NCBI RefSeq assembly: GCF_002479495.1
Contig: NZ_DLNQ01000002.1
Location: 37,539 to 101,538 of the forward strand
DNA: 64,000 nucleotides
Origin: Brevundimonas sp. UBA7506
Lineage (GTDB): Bacteria > Pseudomonadota > Alphaproteobacteria > Caulobacterales > Caulobacteraceae
Reading direction: 5' to 3'
This document shows, one piece after another, positions 56,318-64,000 of this stretch. Within the stretch, counting starts at the first letter, position 1. Each line of letters begins with the position of its first letter. The position numbers and the translations under genes are program-made. The notes under the pieces are model-generated. The model did not search any database. It saw nothing but the letters and a program-made list of their open reading frames with translations, and was not told the origin of the DNA.

Positions 56318-57733
56318 TCAGAGCAAGACGATGGTCGCCAGGCCCAGGAAGATGAGGAAGCCGAAGAAGTCCGTCGTCGCCGTCACGAAGACGGCCGAGG
56401 AGACGGCGGGGTCGAACTTCAGCTTCGACAGGGTCAGGGGCGTCAGAACCCCGACGGTGGCCGCGACCAGCAGGTTCAGCACCATGGCCGTAGCGATGAC
56501 CGCCCCTATGCGCCAGTCGTGGAACCAGAAGCCCGCCGCCAGACCGACCAGGGGCGACAGCACCAGGCCGTTGGCCAGGCCCACGGTCAGCTCGCGCCAG
56601 AAGGTGCGCACGGCGTTAGAGGAGGTCAGTTCGCGCGTCGCCAGGGCGCGGACGGTGACGGTCAGGGCCTGGGTGCCGGCGTTGCCGCCGATGGCCGAGA
56701 CGATGGGCATCAGCACGGCCAGGGCGACGATCTGCTGGATCGTGCCCTCGAAGAAGGCGATGACCCCGGCGCCGAGAATGGCGGTGAACAGGTTGATGCC
56801 CAGCCAGGGCACGCGACCGCGCACGATCTCCAGCACGCCCGAGGACCGATCTTCGTCCGAGACGCCGGCCAGGCGCAGGATGTCTTCGCGGTTTTCTTCC
56901 TGGATGATGTGGACGATGTCGTCGACCGTCAGCTGACCGACCAGCCGTCCGCCGCTGTCGACGACCGGGGCCGAGATCAGGTTGTACTTCTCGAAGATGT
57001 AGGCGACCTCTTCCTGGTCGACGTCGACATCAATCTCGTTGACCGGCTCCATCAGCTCGGACAGCGGCGTCTCGCGCGGCGCGCGCAGCAGGCGGCTGAT
57101 GGCGACGCCGCCGACGGGGCGGTTCACCGGGTCGACGACATAGATGTCGAAGAAGAGCTCGGGCAGGTCCTCGCCCTGGCGACGGACGTGGTCGATGGTG
57201 TCGCCGACGTTCCAGAACTGCGGCGCGGCCATGACCTCGCGCTGCATCAGGCGGCCGGCCGAATCCTCGGAATAGGCCAGCGAGGTTTCGATCGCGGCGC
57301 GATCGACCTCGGGCATGGCGGCCAGCACCTTCTCGCGCTGGTCGTCCTCCAGATCCTCGACCACGGCGGCGGCGTCGTCGGATTCCAGCTCCTGCAGGGC
57401 CTCGGCCAGGGTCAGGTGAGGCACCCGTTCCAGCACTTCCTCGCGGATGCCGTCGTCCAGCTCGGGCAGGGTGTCGGCCAGCAGGTCCGGCGGCAGCCAC
57501 TGAACCACCACGGCGCGATGCTCGGCCGTCAGGAAGCCCATCAGGTCGGCGACGTCGGCGGGGTGAAGGTCTTCCAGCAGGCCGCGCAGGCGCATGCCGT
57601 CGCCGTCGTCGGCGGCGTCCACGACCTTTTCGACGAAGGAGGCCGTCAGGGCGTAGTTCTCGCCGAGGGCGACGTGATCTTCGGTTTCGATTTCGGGAGC
57701 AGGGGCCGGGGAGGCGGTATCCGTGTTGGTCAC
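56318..57733 (-). CDS. mgtE: Magnesium transporter MgtE
   Basis: A 471-residue Mg2+ channel of the MgtE family. The N-terminal domain (GLLEDLHPADVADLMGFLTA) is followed by a tandem CBS pair (SRLLRAPRETPLSELMEP; VDQEEVAYIFEKYNLISAPV; VVDSGGRLVGQLTVDD), and the membrane domain has five helices with the family motif AIGGNAGTQALTVTVRALAT. The N and CBS domains gate the pore by sensing cytoplasmic Mg2+. The start is GTG at 57731-57733 with GGAGG 6 nt upstream. It lies 62 bp upstream of the spmX-like gene on the same strand. Confidence 0.95.
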   Translation of the reverse strand: MTNTDTASPAPAPEIETEDHVALGENYALTASFVEKVVDAADDGDGMRLRGLLEDLHPADVADLMGFLTAEHRAVVVQWLPPDLLADTLPELDDGIREEVLERVPHLTLAEALQELESDDAAAVVEDLEDDQREKVLAAMPEVDRAAIETSLAYSEDSAGRLMQREVMAAPQFWNVGDTIDHVRRQGEDLPELFFDIYVVDPVNRPVGGVAISRLLRAPRETPLSELMEPVNEIDVDVDQEEVAYIFEKYNLISAPVVDSGGRLVGQLTVDDIVHIIQEENREDILRLAGVSDEDRSSGVLEIVRGRVPWLGINLFTAILGAGVIAFFEGTIQQIVALAVLMPIVSAIGGNAGTQALTVTVRALATRELTSSNAVRTFWRELTVGLANGLVLSPLVGLAAGFWFHDWRIGAVIATAMVLNLLVAATVGVLTPLTLSKLKFDPAVSSAVFVTATTDFFGFLIFLGLATIVLL

Positions 57734-57791
57734 GTGCTGCCTCCCCGAAATGTCAGCCTGGTATAGCCGAGTGTCGCCCTGTCAGATCAGA

Positions 57792-57876
57792 TGGTGCGGT
57801 CGAGAAGACTCGAACTTCCACGGGTTGCCCCACAGCGACCTCAACGCTGCGCGTCTACCAATTCCGCCACGACCGC
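57792..57876 (-). tRNA. tRNA-Leu (anticodon GAG)
   Basis: An 85-nt class II tRNA on the minus strand, with an encoded CCA (57792-57794). Acceptor arms GCGGTCG/CGACCGC pair. The anticodon stem CAGCG/CGCTG frames the loop TTGAGGT (anticodon GAG). A variable arm and a T arm with TTCGAGT follow. Confidence 0.96.
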
Positions 57877-57977
57877 TCGCATCGGAGGGCGGGCAATAGC
57901 GGAGAGGCGACGGAAAGAAAAGGGGGTTTTGCGGAAATAGGCGAAGTCCCGGCTTTTCCTGCCGATTTGCCGTCAAT

Positions 57978-58072
57978 AGCCGCGTCGGGTCGAGAAGGCG
58001 GAGCCTTCTGATTGCGGCTCCAACATGAAGCCGCGTCGGGTCGAGAAGGCGGAGCCTTTTGAGCGCGGTTAA
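57978..58072. repeat. 51-bp-period direct repeat
   Basis: Two direct copies of a unit starting AGCCGCGTCGGGTCGAGAAG at 57978 and 58029. The first 30 bp are identical, then the copies drift apart (CTGATTGCGGC versus TTGAGCGCGGT). They lie between tRNA-Leu and the FliN-like gene. Each contains GGCGGAGCC and a self-complementary stretch; the origin is unknown. Confidence 0.7.
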
Positions 58073-58075
58073 GAA

Positions 58076-58381
58076 TTATGCCGCGCCGGCCATGAAGTCA
58101 TAGATGTCGGCGGGGCGGGTGACGGTGATGGCGATGCGATCGTCGCGAATCTCGATCTCGCCGCGCGCGACCGGGTGATTGTTGGCAAGAATCCAGACCT
58201 CGTCGCGTTCCGAGGCGTCGAGCGGAATCACAGCGCCGCGACCCATGCGCAGCAGCTGTTGCATCGGCAGGACCGAACGGCCCAGCACGACCGAAATCTC
58301 GACATCAACGGCTTCGATCTGGCTCAAGACGATACTCGCAATCAACGCGTGGCCCTTGCGCCGACGCGTTAGGACACACAT
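58076..58381 (-). CDS. FliN/SpoA-domain flagellar switch-like protein
   Basis: A 101-residue protein made almost wholly of an SpoA/FliN domain. Family features are the strand pattern AVDVEISVVLGRSVLPMQQL, LRMGRGAVIPLDASERDEVW, and LANNHPVARGEIEIRDDRIA. FliN subunits form the C-ring rim of the flagellar motor; this copy stands apart from any flagellar operon. The start is ATG at 58379-58381 with GAGG upstream. It diverges from lipB with only 9 bp between the two starts, so promoters must lie inside one or both coding regions. Confidence 0.82.
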   Translation of the reverse strand: MCVLTRRRKGHALIASIVLSQIEAVDVEISVVLGRSVLPMQQLLRMGRGAVIPLDASERDEVWILANNHPVARGEIEIRDDRIAITVTRPADIYDFMAGAA

Positions 58382-58390
58382 TGAAGCCTC

Positions 58391-59107
58391 ATGCTTGCCG
58401 ACCCGTTAAGCCTGACCGAACCTTTGCTGCTCCGAGACGACGGCCGCCCCGTGCAGTGGGCTGTCTCGACCGGATATGTCGACTATGAACCCGCCGTCGC
58501 CGTCATGGAGGCCCGCGTCGCCGCCATCGCTGCGGGCGAGGCCGAGGAAGTGGTCTGGCTGCTGGAGCATCCGCCCCTCTACACGGCGGGGGTCTCGGCC
58601 AAGGACGACGATCTGCTGGCGCCCGACCGCTTCCCGGTCCACCGCACGGGGCGGGGCGGGCAGTTCACCTATCACGGGCCGGGCCAGCGCGTGGCCTATG
58701 TCATGCTGGACCTGAACCGGCGCGGTAAGGATGTGCGGGCTTTCGTCCATGGTCTGGAAGACTGGATCATCGGCGCCCTGGACCAGTTCGGCGTCGAGGC
58801 CGGGATGCGCGAAGGCCGCGTCGGCGTCTGGGTCGAGCGCAAGGGCGCGGGCTGGTCGCGCGAGGACAAGATCGCCGCCATCGGCGTCAAAGTCCGCAAG
58901 TGGGTCAGCTTCCACGGCATCAGCCTGAATGTGGAGCCGGACCTGGACCATTTCGGCGGCATCGTGCCCTGCGGCATCACGGAGCACGGCGTGACCAGCC
59001 TGGTCGATCTGGGCGTTCTGGCGACGATGGATGAGGCGGACGGGGCGCTGAAGGCCTCGTTCCAGCGGGTGTTCGGCCCGGTTCAGGACGGCGAAGCGCC
59101 GCTCTGA
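58391..59107 (+). CDS. lipB: Lipoyl(octanoyl) transferase LipB
   Basis: A 238-residue octanoyltransferase that moves octanoyl from acyl carrier protein to lipoate-dependent enzymes. The catalytic Cys is in [16 protein letters not shown] (about 193), and the Lys in [14 protein letters not shown] (about 168). The substrate pocket blocks [16 protein letters not shown] and [16 protein letters not shown] are standard. The length agrees. Its 3' end overlaps the convergent DUF805 gene by 25 bp. Confidence 0.95.
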   Translation: MLADPLSLTEPLLLRDDGRPVQWAVSTGYVDYEPAVAVMEARVAAIAAGEAEEVVWLLEHPPLYTAGVSAKDDDLLAPDRFPVHRTGRGGQFTYHGPGQRVAYVMLDLNRRGKDVRAFVHGLEDWIIGALDQFGVEAGMREGRVGVWVERKGAGWSREDKIAAIGVKVRKWVSFHGISLNVEPDLDHFGGIVPCGITEHGVTSLVDLGVLATMDEADGALKASFQRVFGPVQDGEAPL

Positions 59108-59487
59108 TCACGAGGTGAAGCGCCGTAACGGTTGAAGGCCTTCTGCCCCGGCAGCAGGGCCAGATCGACGACGACCATCACCAGCAGGGCCAGGGCGATC
59201 CAGTCGAACGGAGCCTGAGGGCGAGGCCAGGCCATGGCGAAGGCCAGCAGGATCGGCCCGCTCCACCATCCCGACCGCCCTCGGTCGTGCAGACGCTGCG
59301 ACAGCAGGCAGGCGGCGCAGTAGAGCAGGGCCGCCGCGACGAGCCAGCCCATCAGGTCGCGCGCCTTCAGCGGCGCCAGCAGATCGAACGCCGCCCAGAT
59401 CGCCAGAAGAACGCCTGCTCCAATGAGAAAGGCGATGCGACCGATGCGGCCGCTGGACGTCAGGAACAGGTCTGAGAAGCGGTGCAT
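59083..59487 (-). CDS. DUF805 family membrane protein
   Basis: A 134-residue membrane protein of the DUF805 family (function unknown), with four hydrophobic segments. The N-terminal motif [19 protein letters not shown] and the loop [12 protein letters not shown] are characteristic. Its 3' end overlaps that of lipB by 25 bp. The frame opens at 59517 but the ATG at 59485-59487 (MHRFSDLF) matches the family start. Confidence 0.82.
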   Translation of the reverse strand: MHRFSDLFLTSSGRIGRIAFLIGAGVLLAIWAAFDLLAPLKARDLMGWLVAAALLYCAACLLSQRLHDRGRSGWWSGPILLAFAMAWPRPQAPFDWIALALLVMVVVDLALLPGQKAFNRYGASPRDQSGASPS

Positions 59488-59665
59488 CCGACTTCGGCTC
59501 TGGCAGGGGCGAAACAATCCCGCTTAAGGCGCTGACCGGCTTGAGTAAACCGACCGGTCCGAAGGCAAGCGTCGCGGTCAATTCGTCGCGGGGCTTTAAC
59601 GTGGACCTTTCTTGGGTTTAAACACGGCGAACCCGCGTTTCGACGGCCCTCTGGGAGTATCCTCC

Positions 59666-61144
59666 ATGCAACGTCTGCTCACCGCCTCGGCGGCGGTTCT
59701 CGCACTGGCCTTCGCGGCCGGCGGCGCTTCCGCCCAGAACTTCAGCGACCTCGCGCGTCAGGACCTTCAGGCCATGCACGATGCGCTGAAGGCCAACCAT
59801 CCGGCTGCCGTGGTGCCGGGCGCCGCCAGTGAATCCTTCCGCAGCTGGATCGACTCCGGCCTGCAGGACGCCATGGGCAAGGCCGGTCAGGTCAACAGCG
59901 GCGAAAGCCACGCCTACCTGCTGCGCTACTACGCCAACGGTTTCCGTGACGCGAACATCGCCACCAGCCCGACCTTTGAAGGGGCCAGCCCCTTCTTCGC
60001 CACCGGTTGGCCCGGCGTGGCCACGGCCTGGCGCAACGGCGAATATGTCGTTTCCTACGTGCAGCCGGGCGTGCGCGGGGCGCCGCCGGTCGGGGCCGTG
60101 GTCAAGGCCTGCAACCTCCAGCCGATCGCCGATTTCGCCAAGACCAAGCTTGACGGCTTCGAAGGCGACCTGACGACGGAAGCCGCGCGTGTTCGCACCG
60201 CCCCCTATCTGCTGTGGAACCGCAACAACCCCATGGCCGGCGGCGTGCCCTCGACCTGCGAGTTCCAGGTCGGCCGTCGCACCCGCGACTATACGCTGAG
60301 CCCGCAACCGGCGACCGCCGCCAACCTGGAGGCCGCCTACCGCGCCTCGGTCTTCACGCCCGGCGCGACCAAGCTGTCGATCGAACAGGTCGACGGTCGT
60401 CCGTGGGTTCATGTCAACTCGCTGGAAGACAACGCCGGCTGGGACGCCTTCTTCGCCCAGGTCGAGGCCCAGGTCGGCGCCCTGCGCGGCGCTCAGGGCC
60501 TGGTCATTGACCTGCGCGGCGCCGACGGCGACTCGGTCAACGCCACCTCGCGCGGCTATGGCCTGGCCAACCGTATCTGGACGCCGGAATTCACCGTCAG
60601 CCGCCAGCCGGAAGCCGGTCAGATCACCTATCGCGCCACTCCGGCCAACCGTCAGTGGTTCGCCGAGACCCTTGGCCGGATGCAGGCCGACCCCCGCTTC
60701 GTGCAGGAATCGGGCGCTGTGATTGAACAGACCCAAGCCATCGTCGCCGCCTTCGATGCGGCCATCGCCGCCGGTCAACCGACCTTCGTCATGCCGGGCC
60801 GTCCGTCGGTCGCCGACACCGGCGCGGCCAACCCGGTGCAGGGCAAGGTCGTGGTTCTGGTCGACGGCGGCTGCACCAACGGCTGCCTGGACACCCTGGA
60901 TCTGCTGACCCGCCTGCCGAACGTGCAACTGGCCGGTTCGGCGACCGCCGTGGATTCGATCTTCATCGAGCCGACCGTGCAGCGTCTGCCGTCCAACTAT
61001 TCTGACTTCAGCTATGGCCACAAGGCCTGGACGACGCGCAAGCGCGGCAACAACCAGGGCTATGTCCCGGCTCAGGGTCTGACCTACACGGGCAACCCGA
61101 CCGACGAAGTCGCCGTCCGCACCTGGGTCGGTGGTCTCTTTTAA
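59666..61144 (+). CDS. Secreted S41-like (crotonase-fold) protein, possibly without Ser nucleophile
   Basis: A 492-residue exported protein with a Sec signal (MQRLLTASAAVLALAFAAGG to ASAQ). The central part resembles S41/tail-specific-protease core: WVHVNSLED, LVIDLRGADGDSVN, and VVLVDGGCTNGCLDTLDLL. In S41 peptidases the nucleophile Ser lies after this VDGG-type motif; here the aligned position is Cys (GCLD), and an additional Cys sits three residues earlier, so this may be a Cys variant, a disulfide or an inactive member. No PDZ domain is seen. The ATG at 59666 has GGGAG upstream. It is monocistronic. Confidence 0.78.
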   Translation: MQRLLTASAAVLALAFAAGGASAQNFSDLARQDLQAMHDALKANHPAAVVPGAASESFRSWIDSGLQDAMGKAGQVNSGESHAYLLRYYANGFRDANIATSPTFEGASPFFATGWPGVATAWRNGEYVVSYVQPGVRGAPPVGAVVKACNLQPIADFAKTKLDGFEGDLTTEAARVRTAPYLLWNRNNPMAGGVPSTCEFQVGRRTRDYTLSPQPATAANLEAAYRASVFTPGATKLSIEQVDGRPWVHVNSLEDNAGWDAFFAQVEAQVGALRGAQGLVIDLRGADGDSVNATSRGYGLANRIWTPEFTVSRQPEAGQITYRATPANRQWFAETLGRMQADPRFVQESGAVIEQTQAIVAAFDAAIAAGQPTFVMPGRPSVADTGAANPVQGKVVVLVDGGCTNGCLDTLDLLTRLPNVQLAGSATAVDSIFIEPTVQRLPSNYSDFSYGHKAWTTRKRGNNQGYVPAQGLTYTGNPTDEVAVRTWVGGLF

Positions 61145-61145
61145 G

Positions 61146-61213
61146 GGGCCTACCGCGCTTCGCGCTACTTGAGGCCATGTTCTAGGGCCTATCGCGCTTC
61201 GCTACTTGAGGCC
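61146..61213. repeat. Duplicated approximately 30-bp palindromic unit
   Basis: Two direct copies, 61146-61176 and 61185-61213, of a unit running GGGCCTA...CGCGCTTCGC...CTACTTGAGGCC. Each unit is itself an inverted repeat (GGCCT/AGGCC ends). They lie directly after the S41-like stop and could act as a transcript end, though no T-run follows. Confidence 0.7.
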
Positions 61214-61285
61214 CGTCTAGAGCATTGAAGACGGCATTGGGGCCGGACGGTGGAAACATCGTCCGGCCCTTCCTATTTTGGGCGG

Positions 61286-61777
61286 ATGACCCAGACAGAA
61301 TCTCACACGTCGCTGCGTTCGCCCTCGGGCTTTGACCTGACGCCGCCCGGCAAGAGCCAGCGCGTGGCCCTGGAGGCCGATCTGTCGCCGGAGGAAAAGC
61401 GTGTCCTTCTGGCCCACGGCACCGAGGCGCCCTTCTGCGGCACCTTGCTGGGCGAGAAGCGGGCCGGGGTCTTTTGCTGCCGGGAATGCGGCCTGCCGCT
61501 GTTCCGCTCGGCCACCAAGTTCGAGAGCGGTACGGGCTGGCCCAGTTTCAGCGTCCCGGTGGATGAGACCCATGTGCGCGCCGTCCGCGATGACAGCTAC
61601 GGGATGGTCCGCGTCGAGACCCGCTGCGCCCGCTGCGACAGTCATCAGGGCCATGTCTTCCCTGACGGCCCGCCGCCGTCCGGCCTGCGCTACTGCATCA
61701 ACTCGGTCGCCCTCAGCTTCGTGCCGGAAGGCGAGGCTCTGCCCGACCCCCTGGGGCGCGGCGACGGGACCGCCTGA
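61286..61777 (+). CDS. msrB: Peptide-methionine (R)-S-oxide reductase MsrB
   Basis: A 163-residue enzyme that reduces methionine-R-sulfoxide in proteins. The catalytic Cys is in LRYCINSVALSF (about 136). Two zinc-binding CxxC motifs are visible (CCREC and CARC). FESGTGWPSFSVPV and HQGHVFPDGP are signatures of the family. No signal peptide is seen, so it is cytoplasmic. The frame opens at 61250 but the ATG at 61286 is preferred. Confidence 0.94.
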   Translation: MTQTESHTSLRSPSGFDLTPPGKSQRVALEADLSPEEKRVLLAHGTEAPFCGTLLGEKRAGVFCCRECGLPLFRSATKFESGTGWPSFSVPVDETHVRAVRDDSYGMVRVETRCARCDSHQGHVFPDGPPPSGLRYCINSVALSFVPEGEALPDPLGRGDGTA

Positions 61778-61826
61778 CCTTGGCCGCATTTGCAGTTAGG
61801 GTGATGGCGAACGGGAGTATGGGCGC

Positions 61827-62429
61827 ATGATGATCGAACTGGCCGCCGCCGCGATGTTGCTGGCGAACATGGACCCCGAGGGCGTGGTCACGACCGCGCC
61901 GCGCGGCGATCAATCGGTGCTGACGGCATCAGCCGCCGCCCTTGCGGCGTCCACCACCGACGCCTCGCCCAGCACGACGGTGCAGAGCGCCGCGCCCCAT
62001 GGCCTGTCCACCGATGAACAGATCGCCCGCTGGATCGGCGAGCGCACGGCGGAGACCGCCAGCAAGGCGCCGGCTGATCCCTGGGCCGAAAGCGAGCCGC
62101 GCAAGATGCACGGCGAGTTCAGCGTCGGCATGGGCACGGGCGGCTATCAGGACTATGCGGCGGCGGTGTCCCTGCCGATCGGCGAGAACGGCACCCTCAA
62201 CCTCAGTGTCAGTCAGACCAAGAACAGCCCCTGGGGTTACGGCTACGGCTCGCCCTGGGGCTATGGCGGTCCCTACGGCGGCTACGCCCGTCCGTTCGGC
62301 GTGATGGAGCCGCCAGGCTTTGAGGGGACCTATTTCCGTGGTCGGCCCTATGCGCCGCTACGCGTTCGCCCCGGCACGGATCAGGGCACGACGAAATCCG
62401 CCGGGGTTTCGCTCGAAATCGGCCGCTAA
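61827..62429 (+). CDS. Hypothetical protein with Gly/Tyr/Pro-rich segment
   Basis: A 200-residue protein I do not recognise. The N-terminus is hydrophobic and short (ELAAAAMLLANM), perhaps a signal. The middle is polar and Ala/Thr/Ser-rich; FSVGMGTGGYQDYAAAVSLP and NGTLNLSVSQTK look like beta-strands of an envelope protein. It has a Gly-Tyr-Trp-rich tract around residue 140 (GYGYGSPWGYGGPYGGYARP). The ATG at 61827 has GGGAG upstream. Located between msrB and the DedA gene. Confidence 0.7.
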   Translation: MMIELAAAAMLLANMDPEGVVTTAPRGDQSVLTASAAALAASTTDASPSTTVQSAAPHGLSTDEQIARWIGERTAETASKAPADPWAESEPRKMHGEFSVGMGTGGYQDYAAAVSLPIGENGTLNLSVSQTKNSPWGYGYGSPWGYGGPYGGYARPFGVMEPPGFEGTYFRGRPYAPLRVRPGTDQGTTKSAGVSLEIGR

Positions 62430-62559
62430 ACACCTGTAGAGCCTAGATCGGGACTGAGGCCTTCGCGCCACGGCGTGGCCTGTTTCCATCGAAGCGTCCC
62501 ATCGCCGCATTCCCTTTGGGGGGCGACCTCCCATATGCGGGAGGCGATAGAGGACCAGT

Positions 62560-63216
62560 ATGGATAGTTTGCTTAGTTCGGCCGCCGATTTCATCGCCAG
62601 ACACCATGTCTGGGCCGGGGTCGTTCTGGGGCTGGTCACCTTCTTCGAATCTCTGGTGGTCATCGGCGCCTTCGTGCCGGCCACCGGCCTGCTGGTCGCG
62701 GCGGGCGGCCTGGTGGCGGCGGGCGTTCTCGATCCCGTCTCGGTCATCGCCGGCTGCGTCATCGGCGCGGTCATGGGCGACGCCATCTCCTACTGGATCG
62801 GTCGTCGGCTGGGCACGGGCGTGCTGCGCCAGCCCATGCTGCTGCCCCACCGTCGCAAGATCGCCTGGACGCGGCTCTACTGCCGTCGCTACGGCGTGGC
62901 CTCCATCTTCATCGGTCGTTTCTTCGGGCCGCTGCGGGCCTTCGTGCCGGTCATGGTGGGCGTGCTGCGGATGCGTCAGCGGGTGTTCCAACTGGCCAAC
63001 GTCACCTCGGCCTTCGTCTGGGTCCTGGCGATGCTTGCGCCGGGCTATCTGGCCGCCAAGGGTCTGGCCCAACTGGAGTTCATGAGCGAGGCCCATGGTC
63101 CGACGCTGATGTTGATCGCCTTTGGCGCGGTCGTCGTGACCGCCGTGGTCGTCATGCGCTGGCTGAAAGGCCGGGCGGCCAAACGCTCCGCCCTGCTGGC
63201 CGCAACGATCGAGTAG
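62560..63216 (+). CDS. DedA family membrane protein
   Basis: A 218-residue inner-membrane protein of the DedA/SNARE-associated family, recently linked to lipid (undecaprenyl-phosphate) flipping. Family blocks are FESLVVIGAFVPATGLLVAA, IGAVMGDAISYWIGRRLG, and GVASIFIGRFFGPLRAFVPV with the conserved Arg and Pro. It has about five helices. The ATG at 62560 has AGGA 5 nt upstream. Confidence 0.9.
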   Translation: MDSLLSSAADFIARHHVWAGVVLGLVTFFESLVVIGAFVPATGLLVAAGGLVAAGVLDPVSVIAGCVIGAVMGDAISYWIGRRLGTGVLRQPMLLPHRRKIAWTRLYCRRYGVASIFIGRFFGPLRAFVPVMVGVLRMRQRVFQLANVTSAFVWVLAMLAPGYLAAKGLAQLEFMSEAHGPTLMLIAFGAVVVTAVVVMRWLKGRAAKRSALLAATIE

Positions 63217-63222
63217 CTCCCA

Positions 63223-63328
63223 ACGTCATCCCGGCCGAAGCGTAGCGGAGAGCCGGGACCGCCCAAGACGCCGACGTCAGCGCTTTCGGCGGTCCCGGAT
63301 AGCGGCTTCGCCGCTTCCGGGATGACGT
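63223..63328. repeat. 106-bp fold-back repeat
   Basis: An intergenic element bounded by 12-bp perfect inverted arms, ACGTCATCCCGG at 63223-63234 and CCGGGATGACGT at 63317-63328. An inner arm pair (CCGGGACCGCC at 63253; GGCGGTCCCGG at 63289) makes it almost fully self-complementary. Such fold-backs are commonly dispersed in alphaproteobacterial genomes. Confidence 0.75.
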
Positions 63329-63340
63329 ACAGAGAGCATG

Positions 63341-63376
63341 AAAAAAAGGCCCGACCGGATGGTCGGGCCTTCTTCG
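63341..63376 (-). terminator. Rho-independent terminator of the amidohydrolase gene
   Basis: A hairpin with 11-bp stem AAGGCCCGACC, loop of four, GGTCGGGCCTT, flanked by a run of seven A on the left (T on the minus strand). In the minus direction the stem is followed by T7, so it terminates the amidohydrolase transcript; it may also work for the plus strand. Confidence 0.85.
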
Positions 63377-63394
63377 TATCCGGACTGACGAACG

Positions 63395-64000
63395 TCAGTC
63401 GTGGCCGTGGCTGTGACCGTGCGCGTCGGCCTCGGCGGAAGCGGCGCCGGCGCTCCAGGCCTGACCGTCGGCGGTCTGGTGCCAGAAGGGCTGACGCGGA
63501 GGCTGACCGACCTCGTTCATCTGATTGTCGAAGATACGGCCGTTGATCATCGTGTAGCCGATCTTGACCGTGTTCCGCAGGTTCTCCAGCGGGTTGGCGT
63601 CCAGCACGACCAGGTCAGCCAGCTTGCCGGTCTCCAGCGAGCCGATGTCTTTGTCCATGCCCAGGGCCGCAGCGCCGTTCAGGGTGCCGACGCGCAGGGC
63701 CTGATGCGGGGTCATGCCGCCCTGCTCGAACATCCACAGCTCCCAGTGGGCGCCGAGGCCTTCGCGCTGGCCGTGGGCGCCGATCTGCACCGACACGCCT
63801 TCGTCAGCCAGGCGCTTGGCCTCGCGGGCGATGGAGATGTGGTTCAGCTCGTCCGGCTGCACATGGACCGGGCGACGGGCGCGGCTGTCCAGGATGCGGC
63901 GGGGGACATATTGAGTCAGGATCGGATCGTTCCAGACGTCCGTGGCCTGATACCAGTAGTTCTCGCCCCAGTTGCCGCCATAGGCCACGATCAGGGTGGG
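63395..64000 (-). CDS. Amidohydrolase family protein, C-terminal part (cut by window edge)
   Basis: Only the last 202 or so residues are in the window; the start lies past the right edge. The sequence matches the C-terminal half of amidohydrolases of the imidazolonepropionase-like type: [60 protein letters not shown], and [35 protein letters not shown] is typical of large PD40/TolB-containing amidohydrolases. The protein ends in a His-rich tail ([10 protein letters not shown]). The GTG seen at 63988 is not the true start. Confidence 0.85.
   Translation of the reverse strand, partial: PTLIVAYGGNWGENYWYQATDVWNDPILTQYVPRRILDSRARRPVHVQPDELNHISIAREAKRLADEGVSVQIGAHGQREGLGAHWELWMFEQGGMTPHQALRVGTLNGAAALGMDKDIGSLETGKLADLVVLDANPLENLRNTVKIGYTMINGRIFDNQMNEVGQPPRQPFWHQTADGQAWSAGAASAEADAHGHSHGHD

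Noticed and set aside
57978..58072. Two direct repeats considered as a CRISPR array
   Set aside because: Only two units, imperfect past 30 bp, spacing too short and no cas genes.

Overview
The window is a contiguous piece of a high-GC alphaproteobacterial chromosome, most likely from the Caulobacterales and close to Brevundimonas. Evidence for this is several large TonB-dependent receptors, a FlbT/FlaF pair, a SpmX-like polarity protein (muramidase domain plus two C-terminal membrane helices), RegB/RegA, and an SD-rich, ATGA-coupled operon style. There is no insertion sequence, prophage, integron or CRISPR array. About 50 protein genes and three tRNAs (Lys-CTT, Ser-CGA, Leu-GAG) can be supported.

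Region by region: 0-8.5 kb holds an MFS transporter and a divergent operon for a bo3-type quinol oxidase (cyoABCD), a SURF1 assembly factor and the RegB/RegA redox two-component system. 8.5-13 kb holds a DUF808 membrane protein, tRNA-Lys, an APC amino acid permease with an Hpt protein, a chorismate mutase and a ferredoxin-NADP reductase. 13-33 kb is rich in peptide and amide hydrolases: DPP-IV-like peptidase, amidase, AbgB-like M20 hydrolase, a TonB receptor, gamma-glutamyltransferase, a zinc metalloprotease, and a tightly coupled ABC peptide importer with a P1-type aminopeptidase. In that importer the binding protein is fused to the DppB-type permease and the two ATPases are fused to each other.

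33-47 kb holds two secreted phosphatases (class A acid phosphatase, PhoD) and a catabolic cluster of two paralogous TonB receptors, a beta-alanine/omega-amino acid:pyruvate aminotransferase, an XRE-cupin regulator, an M20 deacylase, an isopropylmalate-dehydrogenase-like enzyme, an SDR and an aldehyde dehydrogenase. A shared TGCAAC-containing motif lies upstream of its three apparent transcription units. The substrate is not known; an N-acylated amino compound would fit.

47-64 kb is mixed housekeeping and cell-cycle/flagellar material: tRNA-Ser, NrtR-like regulator, HD hydrolase, a coiled-coil lipoprotein, a MoxR ATPase, flbT-flaF, a short orphan transcript with a 21-codon ORF and strong terminator, ExoD, isovaleryl-CoA dehydrogenase, a SpmX-like protein with a sigma54-like promoter, MgtE, tRNA-Leu, a FliN-like protein divergent from lipB, an S41-like protein, MsrB, DedA and a truncated amidohydrolase at the right edge. 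Short dispersed or tandem repeats occur at 11.7, 17.6, 58.0, 61.2 and 63.3 kb.

All functions are assigned by reading motifs and overall similarity by eye; no database search was possible.
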